Source: Limonium bicolor
Lineage: Eukaryota; Streptophyta; Magnoliopsida; Caryophyllales; Plumbaginaceae
Direction: 5' to 3'
Assembly: GCA_023374045.1 (NCBI GenBank)
Contig: CM041783.1
Span: 99,978,357 to 100,042,356 of the forward strand
DNA: 64,000 bases
Positions 1 to 11,612 of the stretch are shown piece after piece. Each line of letters opens with the position of its first letter. Position 1 is the first letter of the stretch. Under the pieces are notes generated by a model. It saw nothing but the letters and a program-made list of their open reading frames with translations, did no database searches and had not been told where the DNA came from. Position numbers and translations under genes: made by a program.

Positions 1-259
1 TTATTGGCTCTAAAGCTTCGCTAATATTTATTAATGATTATTTAGTTGACCAAAATTGTTACGAGTCTATTTGACCCGCTTAAAGCACGTTTCCCGGTTA
101 CCATCGAAAAACGCGCTTTAAGGTTCGTTGGTGTTTTTAATCCATTTTAAGGATCCGTTTTCTTCGGGATTTGTTCCCTAATATTTATTTATACATAATT
201 AAGCCTCTAAATTACTTATTAGCCTAATTAATCACTATTTTTAATTACGGGGTATTTCA
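1..259 (-). repeat. Terminal part of a long LTR (minus strand), cut by the window start
   Basis: The segment ends in GGGGTATTTCA at 249-259, the reverse complement of the LTR start TGAAATACCCC seen at several other places in this window. It shares the stretch GGATCCGTTTTCTTCGGGA and the neighbouring 'aaaacgc' block with the end of the solo LTR at 41608-45709. To its right the Tat reverse transcriptase frame is interrupted abruptly, so this LTR, or the element it belongs to, inserted into that gene. The other end and the partner target duplication lie outside the window. Confidence 0.75.
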
Positions 260-1306
260 CCGACGATAAAGCCTAAGAACTTCCCCTTTGTAACTCCAAA
301 TACACATTTTTCCCGATTTAGCTTGATTGGAATCTGTCCTGAGTGTCAAAAGTTTCCTTCAGGTCTTCCATGTGCTGTGTCCAAGAATTGCTTCTCACCA
401 CAATATCATCACGTATGCCTCCACACGTTTCGGGCTAATTGTTGTTTGAATACTTTGTCTATCATTCTTTGGAATGTTGCTCCCGCATTTTTTAATCCAA
501 AAGGCATTACTTTGTAGCAAAAGGTTCCGGCCGAGGTAATAAAGGATGTTTTTTCTGAATCTTCTTCATTCATCCTTATTTGATTGTATCCCGAGAATGC
601 GTCCAAGAAACTTAAGACAGAACTTTGAGCCGTTGAGACGACCAATCTATCTATTGATGGTAATGGGTAGAAGTCTTTAGGACATGCTTTATTTAGGTCC
701 GTGAAATCTACACACATTCTCCATTTGCCATTTGACTTTTTAACCATTACAACGTTTGGCCAGCCACTTGGGATAAGACACTTCTCTGATGAACCCGGCC
801 TTGAGCAGTTTTTGCACCTCAGCGCGTGCCGCAAGGTCCCTTTCTTCTCCTATTATTCTTCTTCTTTACCGGATGGCTGGGTGCTTCGGATCTACACGTA
901 GGTCATGCCGGATAACGCTTAGGTCTATTCCGGGCATGTCGTCCGTACTCCAGGCGAAAGTTGTCCTTCTTTTTTCCAGGAATCTCATCAGGTGAGTTTG
1001 CTCTCCATAGCCAAATGCATTCCCTATTTTAAAAAAATTAGAAGGGTCAGTTTTTAAGTGTACCTCTCTTGGTGAGTCTTTAGAAGTTCCACAGCCTTCT
1101 GTATTTTGATCCGGCTCCGGTGGGAGAGGTAGTTTTCCCTTGAATTCCTTGTCTGACCCCACCATTTTAACCATTCCTTCTTCCGGCATACCCTCCATGA
1201 TGCGGACTTCACAGATTCGAGCCATCTGTTGACTTCCTTTTATGGTTACCACCTTTCCATTCCAGCCTTGGTTAAATACTTCATTTTTAGGTGGTGAGAG
1301 CTGCAT
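260..1306 (-). pseudogene. Tat-lineage Ty3 reverse transcriptase, broken
   Basis: On the minus strand this encodes the start of a Ty3-type reverse transcriptase. A segment with TFAWSTDDMPGIDLSVI (about 990-940) is followed by VVMVKKSNGKWRMCVDFTDL (about 760-690), the block SFLDAFSGYNQI (about 640-585), the MPFGLKNAGATF block (about 510-475) and a DDIVV catalytic patch (about 400-385). These motifs are typical of the Tat/Retand/Ogre branch. The frame shifts near 830-870 and again next to the DD motif. The gene stops at 260, where the LTR at 1-259 begins, shortly after the KCVFG..KGKFLGF motif. RNase H and integrase are absent from the window. It is not functional as seen here. Confidence 0.85.
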
Positions 1307-1700
1307 ATTGCTTTGAAGGCATTAATCCCCATCGGTCGACCGAGATACATATTGTATCCAGAAAGTCCCGGCACGATGAAAGCTGTAAGTCTTTCAGTTC
1401 TTCGCTCGTCTCCTAGTCCCAATGTTATGGTGAAGTCTATGCTTCCTGAGGATCTGGTGGAAACGCCCCCAACAAAGCCTCCGAGGACCGCTGAGTATGG
1501 CTTGACTTTACTCTCTGGGATTTCACAGCTTTTTAACTAACTGCCTCGGCCGATATGACATTCGCTCCAGCTCCGCTATCTATCAAGATTCCTTCCATCA
1601 TCATGTCATTTACTTGCGCCCGAATGACAAGTGGATCGTTGTGGGGATATACCACCCCTTCTTCGTCTTCATCTGTAAAAAAATCTGGGGAAGACTTTCT
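1307..1700 (-). pseudogene. Tat-lineage aspartic protease region, broken
   Basis: Minus-strand translation gives the retropepsin active-site motif IDSGAGANVI, with D-S-G at about 1573-1584, preceded by a VVYPHNDPLVI-like strand. Downstream it continues through GSIDFTITLGLG and ends in YLGRPMGINAFKAI, the LGRP motif that closes plant Ty3 proteases. A stop codon and a frame change separate the active-site part from the LGRP part near 1540. The protease would cut the Gag-Pol polyprotein. It lies between the gag remnant to the right and the reverse transcriptase to the left, the normal Ty3 order for a minus-strand element. Confidence 0.8.
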
Positions 1701-1959
1701 CGTTTGGCGATTTTTCTTTCCGGGAGCTCTTGATGTACTGCATGAATATGTCTTTTCCTTTCGTTTGGGGTCAACGGTCCTACTTCTGAAAAGAGACCTG
1801 AGAATTTTCTTAAAGAAAAAGTTTATTAGACTTCTATTCTTTCGGGAAGTGATTTACCGGAAGGTTTGTTTTTACAATGTATGCCTTTCCTGAGAAAAAA
1901 GAAATCAATTACACCCATTTTCGCCTGCTACCTAACCGGTATGACCGGACCTATCTAAT

Positions 1960-3382
1960 GTTTAAAGAAATAAAAAAACGTCTTCACCTTCTTACAGACC
2001 TGAGATCATACCGACCGACTTGCCGTGATTCAGTTCTGGATGGACCTCTTCCTCCTGGTGATTTCGAGAGGGGAACTGGTTTTGCTTGCCATACTGCTTC
2101 TTCTGCTGGCCCGCCATCTATTTTCCTTTGCTTTTCTTTTCTTCTTCGATGACTCGCAGCTCCTTGGCCAGAGTGGCACAATTTGCGGTTCTGTGACTCT
2201 TGCAGCCATGATATTCACAGAAGGCTACTGGGATCTCTCCTGGATAAGGCTTCTTTGGTGGGGGCAAATATCCTTCTTTGACTGCCGCCGCATACCTTCC
2301 TGGATCGATTGCACAGCAACCCTGGCGTTCTGATACTGCAGTCCTTGGGATGGGGCTTTGTAGTAAGGTTTGTATCTTGAGCCTCCCCCGGATGAACTTC
2401 CTGACGTGTTGCCGGATGAGCCGTTCCCACTCTGTCCTCCCTTTTTATCGCCAATCGCCCTGAAGCTATTTGCCAAGTCTCTGGCCTTATTCTCCGCCAC
2501 CTCCGATTTTAGAAAATCGTGAATCATCTCAGCCAGTTCCCCATGGGTTTTTGGGGCCTCGTCGTGATCTTCCCAGCAAGCCTCGGTTGTGCTAACCCGT
2601 TTCCAAAAGCCTTGATCAGAATTTTTTCATCAATGTCATCGATTTCCGCTACCTGTTTATGAAATCTTTCGCTGAATTCTTTCACTGTCGCTCCTTTTCG
2701 CTGCTTGAGATCCATTAGCTCTATCGTTTCTTTTTTGATTTTTTTGCTTGCGGCGAAATACTGCTGGAACTCCTCGGTTAATTGTTTGAAGCTTGAGATC
2801 GACTGTGGGGGTCTTGTTGAGATCCAACTGAGTGCTCTTTTGGACAATGTTCCTGAAAACAAATTACAAAGAGCGAGAGAACTTATCCCTTGTGTGTTCA
2901 TTGCGAACATAAATCTTTTGATGTGAAGAGCAGGGTCCCCCGTTCCATCGTATTTCTCCACTGCTGGTGCAACAAAGTGGGGAGGAAGTTTTGCTTTCCT
3001 GATTTTCTCGGAGAAGGGATAAAGAGTCATATCAATTGAATCATCCTCCTCAGTCTCCTCGTTGATGATAAGAGTTTTCCCTGGCCGCTCCTTTCTCCGG
3101 CTGTTGCTCGCTTCAGAGCCGTTGTTTTTTGAGTGATTCGAGCGCTTCGGTCATGTCTTCCCATTTCTTTTGGTACTCCTCATCTCGCTGCATCAGTTCT
3201 TGCTGCAAGATCTCATTCCCCTCCACTATCCTTTCATCGATGGTTCTGACTAGACTTTTCAGCATCTCCTATAGTGCTTGCTTGGAGATCACACCCTCAG
3301 CCTCCGCTCTGTTACTTTCTGTCATTCCTGCATCGTTGACCTCACCATTAGGTCGGGATGTTTTCCTTGTTCTTGGAGCCAT
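1960..3382 (-). pseudogene. Tat-lineage gag, broken
   Basis: A minus-strand ATG at 3382 opens a frame beginning MAPRTRKTSRPNGE. There is an in-frame TAG near 3270 and at least one frame change before the best-preserved block at 3030-2524, which reads YPFSEKIRKAKLPPHF, then KYDGTGDPALHIKRF and later FSERFHKQVAEIDDIDEK. That block is the capsid-like retrotransposon Gag domain of the Tat branch. Near 2222-2140 a Cys/His cluster CEYHGCKSHRTANC resembles the degenerate nucleic-acid-binding knuckle of these proteins. Gag would form the virus-like particle in the cytoplasm. Multiple stops make this copy inactive. Confidence 0.8.
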
Positions 3383-3520
3383 TTCTCCGCGCGCACCTTC
3401 TTCGCTTGTACCTGCAAAAAGACACAATCCCAAAGTTTCAGAGCTTCACTGTTTTATTCGTAATCAGACTACTTCCGGTGGACTCGTGGTTGCTAAGAAA
3501 GATCTTGAGCTGTTCTTTTC

Positions 3521-3537
3521 TCACAGACGACGCCAAA
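3521..3537 (-). promoter_or_regulatory. Primer-binding-site-like sequence of the Tat element
   Basis: On the minus strand TTTGGCGTCGTCTGTGA lies directly after the proposed 5' LTR. The initial TGGCG.CGT resembles the tRNA-Asp-type binding sites of Tat and Athila elements with a C-to-T change. The exact primer tRNA is uncertain. Confidence 0.5.
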
Positions 3538-3926
3538 TGAAAAAGGTAAGAATGTACCCTCCCTCCTGTTCCTCGGTCAATCTTGCTGCGTACCTGATCC
3601 TAAAACCGATTACGCAGGGAGAGAGCTTTACGAAGAGAGAAGACGTATGTATTGTGCCAAGGTGTCAAGCCTGTCCCTCTAATGGGGGTGTTCTCTTATT
3701 TATAATGTTTACATTGTTAGATTGGGAGTTGCCAGCCTGTCTCTCTCTTTTGGTTGCCAGGCTGGCATTTGTACATAAATGAGATATTCGACTGCCTATT
3801 TGGCCGGAACGCGTTCCGGCCTGACGATACCTAGGGTATTCCTTCCAGTCCCAGGAGACCGGATGTCTTTCTTACTTTACTCTTGTACTTTTCCCTCTTC
3901 ACACGGACCTAATGTCTGAACCCACA
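3538..3926 (-). repeat. Probable 5' LTR of the Tat element
   Basis: The block lies between the primer-binding-like site and unrelated DNA. On the minus strand it would start TGTGGGTTCAGACATTAGG and end CTTTTTCA, giving TG...CA ends and a length of 389 bp, short but acceptable for Tat elements. It holds the palindromic stretch GGAACGCGTTCC near 3805-3816. No second LTR is in the window, so the outer boundary near 3926 is inferred from the ends alone. Confidence 0.5.
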
Positions 3927-5751
3927 GACCCTAGTTAATCTAGTTATGCAGAAAGTCGAATTGAAAAGAAAATGAGATTTTGAAAAGTTTGGGGCCATGG
4001 ACAGGACGTATGTGTATTATCAATATCTCTACGTGTAATTAGTTGAGATAGCCAAATTTCCTTATTTTTTAAGAATGAACTTAACTAAGATAACTTTGTC
4101 ATCATTCGGATTGATGAACTAAACAAGATAAACAGATAGTTAAATGAGTGATAGAAAACAGCATGCAAATTGTCAGTAAAAAAATTGAGTCTCATTTCCT
4201 ATGTACGAGGATAAAGTAAATCGATGCAGGAAAAACTGTTTACCCTAAGAACTAGTTGATTAGTCATTATGTCTTGATGCGGGAGAAAAAGATCTATGCC
4301 TTGGAATTCTTGCTAGCCTTTGGTTGTATTCCTATCCATAACATGAATACCATATAGATTGAGATTAAGCAAAACTAAGTGGACGATTAGAAACACGAAG
4401 GTATACAAAGGATTCGTAATAGAGACTATTTACATTATGGGAAGTTTCTCATAAAAAAATAAAAGAAATGCTAATTGGGGCCTTAATTAGTAGAGATGAT
4501 CAAGTAGTACTCACTAGAATTCCGATCCAAAATATATTCTTATCCACGGATTAAGCAAATGTCTATCACCGTAGGCCCGGACATGTTTTGTAAAACCCTA
4601 AAATTTTGAAAATCTAAAAATCCCACCGTCGTCCAAGAGCGTCCGGGCTTATGGACAGGGCATCCGGGACACCGGACATAACGTCCGTAGGTGCGGACCG
4701 CCCTCGGACGGTGGCATTTAGGTTGTTCCCAACGGTGTTTTAGGCTTAAATTTTATGGATGTGTAGTCTGAGAGATTTTCAAGATGCTACTAATCAAAGA
4801 TTTTCAATTCGGCTTTAAATTTATGACGAAACTTAACAAACACGTTAATGGACATAAACGAAAACAAACGTTAATTCATAAGCCGAAAGGAGTCAATTCA
4901 AACTCAAATTTTGACACAAGGTTAAACAAGTCATGGGAAGTTAAGAAATTAAGATTCCAACCTGTTTTGCCTTCGGGATTGACTGGATTCTTCACGTCGG
5001 GAGCCTTTCGGAGCTTCACTGGAGTCGGTTCCAGTTCAGGTTCAAGACCAGCTTCTGACCCTTGTGAATTGAGATTGTTCTTCACGTTTTGGTGGTGTTT
5101 GATAATTGTTGGTATGACGGGAGCTGGAAAAATGTGTTTAGACGATGATTTTGGAAGGTTTTTGATGTGATTTCGCTATTCGGGTGTTGAAAAACGTGAG
5201 GGAGTTGTGGCGGCTGTGTTTCCTGATTTTATAGGGTTCTTCAAGATGTCCTTCGATCAAGAGTTAAGGTTCCTTAAGTAGGTCTCACTAAAGATAGAAA
5301 AAATCCGAAAAAACTGAGATTTACCGATGTCTAAGCTTAAAGAATTCTAAATGGAATTTGACTATGAAATTTAAGCATATGTAAAGGAAGATATTTCTGA
5401 ATTAGCCAAGGTGGAATCGAAATTTTTTAGATATTGAAATATTTTTAAATTCAGTTTCTCATCAGATTCAATCAGAAATTGCTAGAAAATTATTGGAAAT
5501 TCGATAAATCAAAATTCCAAGGCCATTATGCTCAAAATGTCATCCTCTATCATGGGATAAAATTTCAAAGCATTATGAGCTGATTTAAGTCTTTTTCAAA
5601 GGAGAGAGAAAACCTATAGGAGGTCTTAGGAGCCTTGAAAATTACAAAAATACCCCTGGAGATGACTAAGCTGTCCCTAACACCCCGAAACACAACGATC
5701 GAACCAAGATTCCTCATTACTTGATCAAAGTGTCTCTCACAACATAATGCC
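3927..5751. other. Unassigned intergenic or degraded repeat DNA
   Basis: No protein domain was recognised on either strand. The one longer open frame (4784-5170, plus) has low-complexity content and no family resemblance. A GC-rich, palindrome-rich patch lies at about 4567-4722, with repeated GTCCG/CGGAC pairs. It resembles the hairpin arrays found in the LTRs elsewhere in this window, so part of this stretch may be an eroded LTR. Confidence 0.4.
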
Positions 5752-6385
5752 TTGGAAGCCCTACACGCTATGCCAAAAGCGAGAGAAACCCCACCCCTCT
5801 ATTTCTTTTTTATTTTACGTCCCCATGTCCCTCGTGTGGAGACATGGGGGTCAAAAAGGAGGGATCCTATCAACTTATTCCGACCTAGGATAATAAGCCT
5901 ATGGGCTTGGTCTTACTTCACCATCGAGAAACGAAAGAAGACTTACATCTCCAAGTTTCACTCAGGCGTCGCTCGCTTCTTTTTGGGTGTTAAGTAGTGT
6001 AAAACCAAAATACCCATCAAGCATTAGCTCTCCCTGAAAAGGAGGTGATCCAACCGCACCTTCCAGTACAGCTACCTTGTTACTACTTCACTCCAGTCAC
6101 TGGTTCTAACTTCGACATCCCCCACCTTGCGGTTAAGGTAATGACTTCAACATGGCCAGCTTCGCTAATGTGACAGGCGGTGTGTACAAGGCCCGAGAAC
6201 GAATTCACCGTCGTATGGCTGACCGGCGATTACTAGCGATTCCTTGCTTCATGTAGGCGAGTTACAGCCTGCAATCCGAACTGAGGACGGGTTTTTGGGG
6301 TTATCTCTACCTCACGGGATCGCGACCCTTTGTCCCGGCCATTGTAGCACGTGTGTCTCCCTAGGCATAAAGGGCATGGTATAAC
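5752..6385 (-). other. Nuclear copy of plastid DNA (rrn16-trnI spacer and rrn16 3' end)
   Basis: The whole stretch is collinear with the plastid inverted repeat in reverse orientation: part of the spacer between rrn16 and trnI-GAU (5752-6037), then the 16S 3' end. Point changes and small indels relative to well-conserved plastid rRNA are visible, for example around 6115-6130 and 6165-6180, as expected after transfer to the nucleus and loss of constraint. It is flanked by unassigned DNA and a retrotransposon LTR, so it is not a plastid contig. Confidence 0.9.
6038..6385 (-). pseudogene. rrn16: Plastid 16S rRNA 3' fragment (nuclear pseudogene)
   Basis: Read on the minus strand this is the last roughly 345 nt of plastid 16S rRNA, ending in the anti-Shine-Dalgarno tail GGATCACCTCCTTT at about 6039-6052. 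Helix 44 and decoding-site flanks such as TTGTACACACC (about 6179-6189) are recognisable. Only the 3' part of the roughly 1.5-kb gene is present, and it carries substitutions at normally invariant places. It cannot make ribosomal RNA for the plastid from the nucleus. Confidence 0.9.
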
Positions 6386-6409
6386 ACATAGTGCAAGAAT
6401 TTTTGCCAA

Positions 6410-8289
6410 TGTAACACCCCAACTACAACATTACACATAACAACATTTGCAGCGGAAAACATAACACCTCATTTACTCAATTCATTGGTGTTACACGCCA
6501 CGTTAACTACCCACGTGGCTAACAAGGCTAATACATATACATTGCATCGGTCTAATGGACCAGATTCCTGAGCATCTACACAACACAATACCGTTACTTT
6601 TTTAACAACCAATACAATACATTACATTCCAACTATATCGAGTATTTACAAACAAATGCCGATAACAGTTTCGGTCTTACTACTCCTACAATATTTAGGT
6701 AATATAAATAACTACCCATGTGCAGTCAGCTACCCCATCGTACTCTCGAACGGCTTCCAGCTCCTTGTACCTAAAAAGGAAAAAGGGTGGCCCCCAAGGG
6801 GCTCAGCACCTTTGCTGGTATGGTAATCGTGCAGCCCGCATGCTACCAGGCCACACACAACTAATTGTCGTCTAAGCATGCGGTTGATTATTTTAAATCA
6901 TGCATGGAAACTATAAACACATAACACACATCCAAACAATAGGATCCAAACAACTTAATCAACACATCAACACTTGTTAGATCACATTATTGCGTTCTTT
7001 AATCCCTTGAGGGTTTCTACCTTAATGGAGCTAACTCCTTCATAGACGACATTTACCCGTTTATTGGGTTATACTTAAATTCCTCTTATGATAACCTAGG
7101 GTTGATACCCATGACCAACATACTCAACATAACAACACATATCACACCTTAACATACATACAACATGACTCGGGGAGAGTCACATGAGGGCTCGTACCCC
7201 AAGACGAGAGTTAGTTATCTCTCTAGAGCCTAGAGAATCTTTCTATTCCCATGTTAAGCTCGTTACACAATAATTTATTGTTCTATTTAGAGAACGTATA
7301 CTTACTTAAGATGTGTCGGATATAGCATAGTTCCGAATACACTATACACATTTACTTACTTAGATATTTCGGTCTTAATATAGAACCGTACACTTTATAC
7401 ACATATCTCCCCTAATCCGACATGAGTCAGATAAAAAGCCTCGGTTAAGCTTGAGGGCGATTGAAGACCAAGAAGGAAATCAACCATAAACAGAGAGGGA
7501 GTTAAAGCAACTGTAATCATCAACTCCCAAACAACACACGCGACCGGAACGACCGGATTCCTCACCCACCATAACATATATATCTATATATATATATCTA
7601 TGTGTATATATATATAGTTAAGAGCTCCATTATGGAACCTATCACATTCACACACCATATGGTGTTACAACCGGGTTATTCACACAAGGGAGGTAAACAT
7701 ACTTATACGCACAAACAACACACAACTAACTCACGCATAGTCGTGGTTAGAACGTTCCCAAGGTTTGGGTCATTAAATCCGAATACCGATCTCTTATGTG
7801 ATCCTAGATTTGGTAGCTATGGTTTAACACTTTCGAGGTTAAACGGTATCGGAACTAAACACGCCACATAAATTAATTACGATAAACTCATTTCATGCTT
7901 ATTCTTGCAAGGTGGCAAACACACAGAAAAACAAGTTGGCATACAAGCCGGTGTAATCTGGTAGAACACAGGTTGCAAGAAAACCATACCTGTCATCTTG
8001 AGGATGGCTAGCCTTACATGGCGACCTCTTAGTCCCGGCTGCCATCTCTACTAGTTCTCGTTCCTATAATCCATTTGATCGAATGGTTAATTACCGTTCT
8101 TACTTCCCGGTTAACTTATTACTCTCCACATTACAAACTTGTTTTACTTTCACATTTAATTACAATTTTTTCACCCTCTTACTAATTGTCATTATAACTC
8201 ACCAAACATGTCTTTCCATTTGAACTTACACTTGTTCGTCCCCATTATACTCTCTAGGGTTCACTACTTAAATCACATTTTCTTTTCTG

Positions 8290-8320
<31 letters not shown>

Positions 8321-8832
8321 CCAACATGAACCGACCCACCAACCGACCCAACCCCTGGTCGGTCCATTCCAGTAACATTCCGGCTCTCTAAATTTTGCCT
8401 GACCGACCCAAGCTCAGCCCGACCGACCTAAGACCCTCTGGGTTGGTCCATTCCAGAAACAATTTCGGCTAGCTTATTACAGTCCGACCGACCCAGCCAG
8501 GGTCGGTCCCTGGGTCGGTCGACTGCAGGAACTTCCCAAAAATTCTCTAAATTGTCCCAAACTTTTTCTAAATTCTCCTAATGTGTTCTAACACCATTTG
8601 GCACACTTAATCTTTCATATACAATCCACCAAACTCATTCTCTAACTCATTAATAAATTCCTTAAACACTTACTCATTTTCTTGAAAAACCTCTTAACAC
8701 TTGCAACATTTTTCCTTACACTTGTAGCTTGTGATTTTGCCTAAGAATTCCACTAACCAATGTGTTCTTCCACAACAAGATGACCACTCCTAAAGCATCA
8801 TTTTGCATCTCACTCATCCCCTTTACACACAC
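6410..8832 (-). repeat. Long LTR fragment (minus strand), cut by the SIRE element
   Basis: It begins TGTAACACCCC at 6410, the reverse complement of an LTR 3' end of the TGAAATACCCC...GGGGTGTTACA class. Shared LTR landmarks follow in the same order as in 41608-45709: a cagcggaa motif, the CCACGTGGCTAAC palindrome (about 6508-6520), the CAGCACCTTTGCTGGTATGG block (about 6806-6825), a pro-rich stretch near 7500 and a GCAAGAAAACCATAC block (about 7974-7988). AT microsatellites lie at 7565-7617 and 8295-8320. A hairpin array built on GACCGACCC lies at 8333-8530. At 8833 the LTR is interrupted by the SIRE 3' LTR, and its remainder is not found across the nest. Confidence 0.8.
8333..8530. repeat. 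GACCGACCC hairpin array inside the LTR
   Basis: Three imperfect units (offsets about 84 and 73 bp) carry inverted pairs such as GACCGACCCA...GGGTCGGTC, separated by spacers that share CCATTCCAG. The position, about 1.9 kb from the LTR 3' end, matches that of the arrays in the other long LTRs here, although the stem sequence differs. Confidence 0.75.
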
Positions 8833-9656
8833 TGTAGGATCGGGTGGCTAACTCAAACCAACCAAAGGTGTGAGTCTAAGAATTTGTTTGACTAAATCAG
8901 TCTTTAAAAGTAAGAGAACTCTGTGATGTAGAGGCACTCGATCGAATTGATTAAACCAAGGGTGCAGAAAGGTTTTGAAGTTAACTGAAACGAAGTAATG
9001 CTAAAAGGATGAAGGACTCTGTGAAACTCAGCAAGATACACAAATAAGCTATTTCATTTCCTGGTCAAAATAAAACAACTTACAAATGCCCACTAAGTAG
9101 AAGAGATCTACTTAGCGGTTTTCACTCACTCACCCACCCATACACTTTTTGATCAGATCAATGGTAAGTGTAGTGAAACTAGGATCTTCCTAGGCAGAGT
9201 CTATCTAGATGCACTAACTAACTTGGTACGTATTTTCTCTCTCTGGCTTACAAAGTAGTTTCTTTCTCTCTCTCTAAGCTCTGAATATTTCTCTCAATGA
9301 AAGCACACATTAAACTAGCTATTACACAACCTATTTATACTAGCATTACAATCAGCAGGTCGAGGGAGTTAGTTCCGCAAATACCCGAACTAACTTAGTG
9401 AGCAACGTCCAACGTCCTTGAGTGGTCTTCTGACTTGGGCCGTGAACTTCAGGTGTGATGGGAAGACTTTATGACCGTTGTGGTGTTGAAGCATTCCCAA
9501 GTTAGCTCCTTATTATTTGTAACAACACGGGAGGGTCTATGAGGTCTCCTTAGTTGCATGGACTCCATTGAAGTGGCTCGCTCTTTGTGTTTAACTAAGG
9601 ATGATTGACTCTATCGAGTTGATTGGCTATCTCCCACAACACTCTATGTCCCAACA
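8833..9656 (-). repeat. 3' LTR of the SIRE-like element
   Basis: On the minus strand it starts TGTTGGGACATAGAG and ends CACCCGATCCTACA, so it has TG...CA ends and a length of 824 bp. It is bounded on the internal side by a clear polypurine tract and on the outer side by cacac (8828-8832), the likely target duplication whose partner is lost. A TATA-like box lies inside. Confidence 0.85.
9331..9340 (-). promoter_or_regulatory. TATA box of the SIRE-like LTR
   Basis: The minus strand reads GTATAAATAG. It lies about 320 bp from the LTR 5' end, the usual U3 location, upstream of a pyrimidine-rich stretch. It is inferred to drive element transcription leftwards. Confidence 0.55.
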
Positions 9657-9672
9657 GTTTCCCCCTTGTTTC
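9657..9672 (-). promoter_or_regulatory. Polypurine tract of the SIRE-like element
   Basis: The minus strand reads AGAAACAAGGGGGAAAC directly before the LTR start TGTTGGGA. This is the usual plus-strand primer position and wording for SIRE-type elements. Confidence 0.85.
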
Positions 9673-10159
9673 TGATGATAGCAAACCTCCGTGAATCCTG
9701 ATGGAGTCAATCCTGAAATGAAAAACAGAGACAAAGAACTAGAGGAACCGACCCTGTCAAAGTTCCCCCTTAATAGCAGCAGTAGTAGTTGAGTTCAAAG
9801 ACTCCATTTAGGTTCCTCTTTAATCGTCGAGGGACTCCAGGCAAGCAAATATTGAATAGGCAGTGTAACAGGCAGGATAAGGCATAGTATATAAAGTAGT
9901 TATAGTACTAGACCACACGGTTCAGCAGCAAAAATCTGAAAGCAGTTTAAAGCAACAACAGAGTTGCCCATACACCAGACGGGATTCACCGCTTCCCCCT
10001 TTTGCTTTCATAATTAGAGGGAAGCCCATAGTCACGAAGAGTTAGTCCAAAAATTCACAACAACAAACCAGCAGAAAGTGTTTAGAACTTAAAACAACCT
10101 AAGTCCTAACACTACATACACGCACGTCAATCTAATGGTCATGGTTGGGGGTTAGGGTT
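9673..10159 (-). other. SIRE-like element 3' untranslated stretch
   Basis: About 490 bp between the ORF3 end and the polypurine tract. No coding signal was found. It has scattered purine-rich patches, such as GGGGGAAGCGG on the minus strand near 9990, which echo the polypurine tract. Confidence 0.5.
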
Positions 10160-10821
10160 GCTTGGATATCAAGGAGGTGATCCTGCAAAGCCGTCACAGG
10201 TCATCTGATCCCAGCGATTCTGTCCATCATCCTTGATTTGCCCTGAATCAGCTCCGCTGCCTGTGTAAGGAGTCGCTCCACCTTCTCCAGTAGTGGTAGG
10301 AGAGCAATCTTGAGGGCTACCTACCTCTTGAGAAGTGGAAGTACCCTACCGCCGTCGTTGGAGTTGATGGAGGGGGCAGCAGCTTGGATTTGTCGATAGA
10401 TGTCAGCCGATTTAGATAGCGGAGGTTGATGTGTCTGCCTCGTCGATGGACTCCGGCGCGTGGATGTCGCCAGGGTACCTGAAAGAATTTAAGAATTCGA
10501 GGCAGCCAAAACACATACCCCAGGGAGTGTTTCGGGGTGTCGACAGACTGGGCTAAGTGATGGAGAATAATGTGGGCCAGATTGATGGAATGACGGTTGA
10601 TTATGTAGTACATGATAGTGAGGTCCAAGCAATTGACCATGAGATTTCCTTCTTTTCGGGGGACGATGTTTTTTATGACAAGGATGTGCAAGAGTTGGTG
10701 GAGGATTGAAAGATCGCCTCGGGGTATTGGGGAGCCCACTTTTTTCTTTGAAGAGAAAAAGCGGTAGATCTTATTTTGTGGGACCCGGGGATTTCTGGAA
10801 GGACTCCTTTTTCATAGAAGG
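10160..10821 (-). pseudogene. C-terminal part of SIRE-like ORF3 (env-like)
   Basis: Minus-strand translation from the Athila junction reads YEKGVLPEIPGSHKI and then KWAPQYPEAIF. After a frame change it continues in the frame with LSILHQLLHILVIKNIVPRK and IMYYIINRHSINLAHIILHH (about 10715-10550). This fits the helical core of the plant retrotransposon ORF3 domain often annotated 'putative plant transposon protein'. It continues directly from the N-terminal part at 46678-47637 once the Athila insertion is ignored. Its role in plant SIRE elements is unproven; an envelope-like function has been suggested. It is interrupted by frameshifts and stops. Confidence 0.7.
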
Positions 10822-11612
10822 TGTTGGGTAAAAACCTAACGGCAAGTATACCGGTCGATTGTAGCAAGTTTACCTAGAAGAATCCCTCCAGGTTATCGAA
10901 TCCAAGGGAGGCAGCATTTTAATTTAATTAATATCTAAAAACGAACTAGTAAATCAGCTTACTCAAGTAACAGGGGGGTTTTGTTTGTTGAATTACTAAT
11001 TACGAAACAAGAATGTAAATAAGAGCAAGAGTAATAAATGCAATACAGTGGGCAAAATAATGATATTCTTGAATTAATGAAAAGGGGAAATTCCAGTTTA
11101 CTAATCCTTCAATTTCTTTGGTTCCTTCTCTCAATGTGTTACCAAAATCCAGACTAAAATCCTAGATCAGAATTATTCCACGTTCGGTCTCCCGCTCGGG
11201 GAATCTAACTAACAGCTAATAAATGTTACTCTCGTTACAATTTACTAATTGCTAACAGCTTTAAGAAAAATCCAGTTTATTAATCAGTTAATATCCTAGA
11301 GGAATTACCATCTCTAAATTAACTGGTACCGGTGTTCCTGTTGTCTATTATCTACCGCAGTTCTCACTTATAAGTAGATAAACTGATAAAATCCAGTAAT
11401 TGGCCAAATCACAAGATTAATAAAAATAAATAAGGAACAAGCACTTTAATCTATTAAAATGGTAAATCACAAAGATAATGGAACCTTGAATTTGGATTAC
11501 ATAGCAAACCGAATTTATAACAACTACTCAGCCATGGAAATAAACTACTGTCAAAATATGTAAATAACATTAAAGAGGAAGAGCAAGAAGAAACTCTGAT
11601 TTAAGACTCTCT

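Noticed and set aside
6038..6385. Functional rRNA gene
   Set aside because: Only the 3' fragment of plastid 16S is present, with substitutions, in nuclear repeat DNA.
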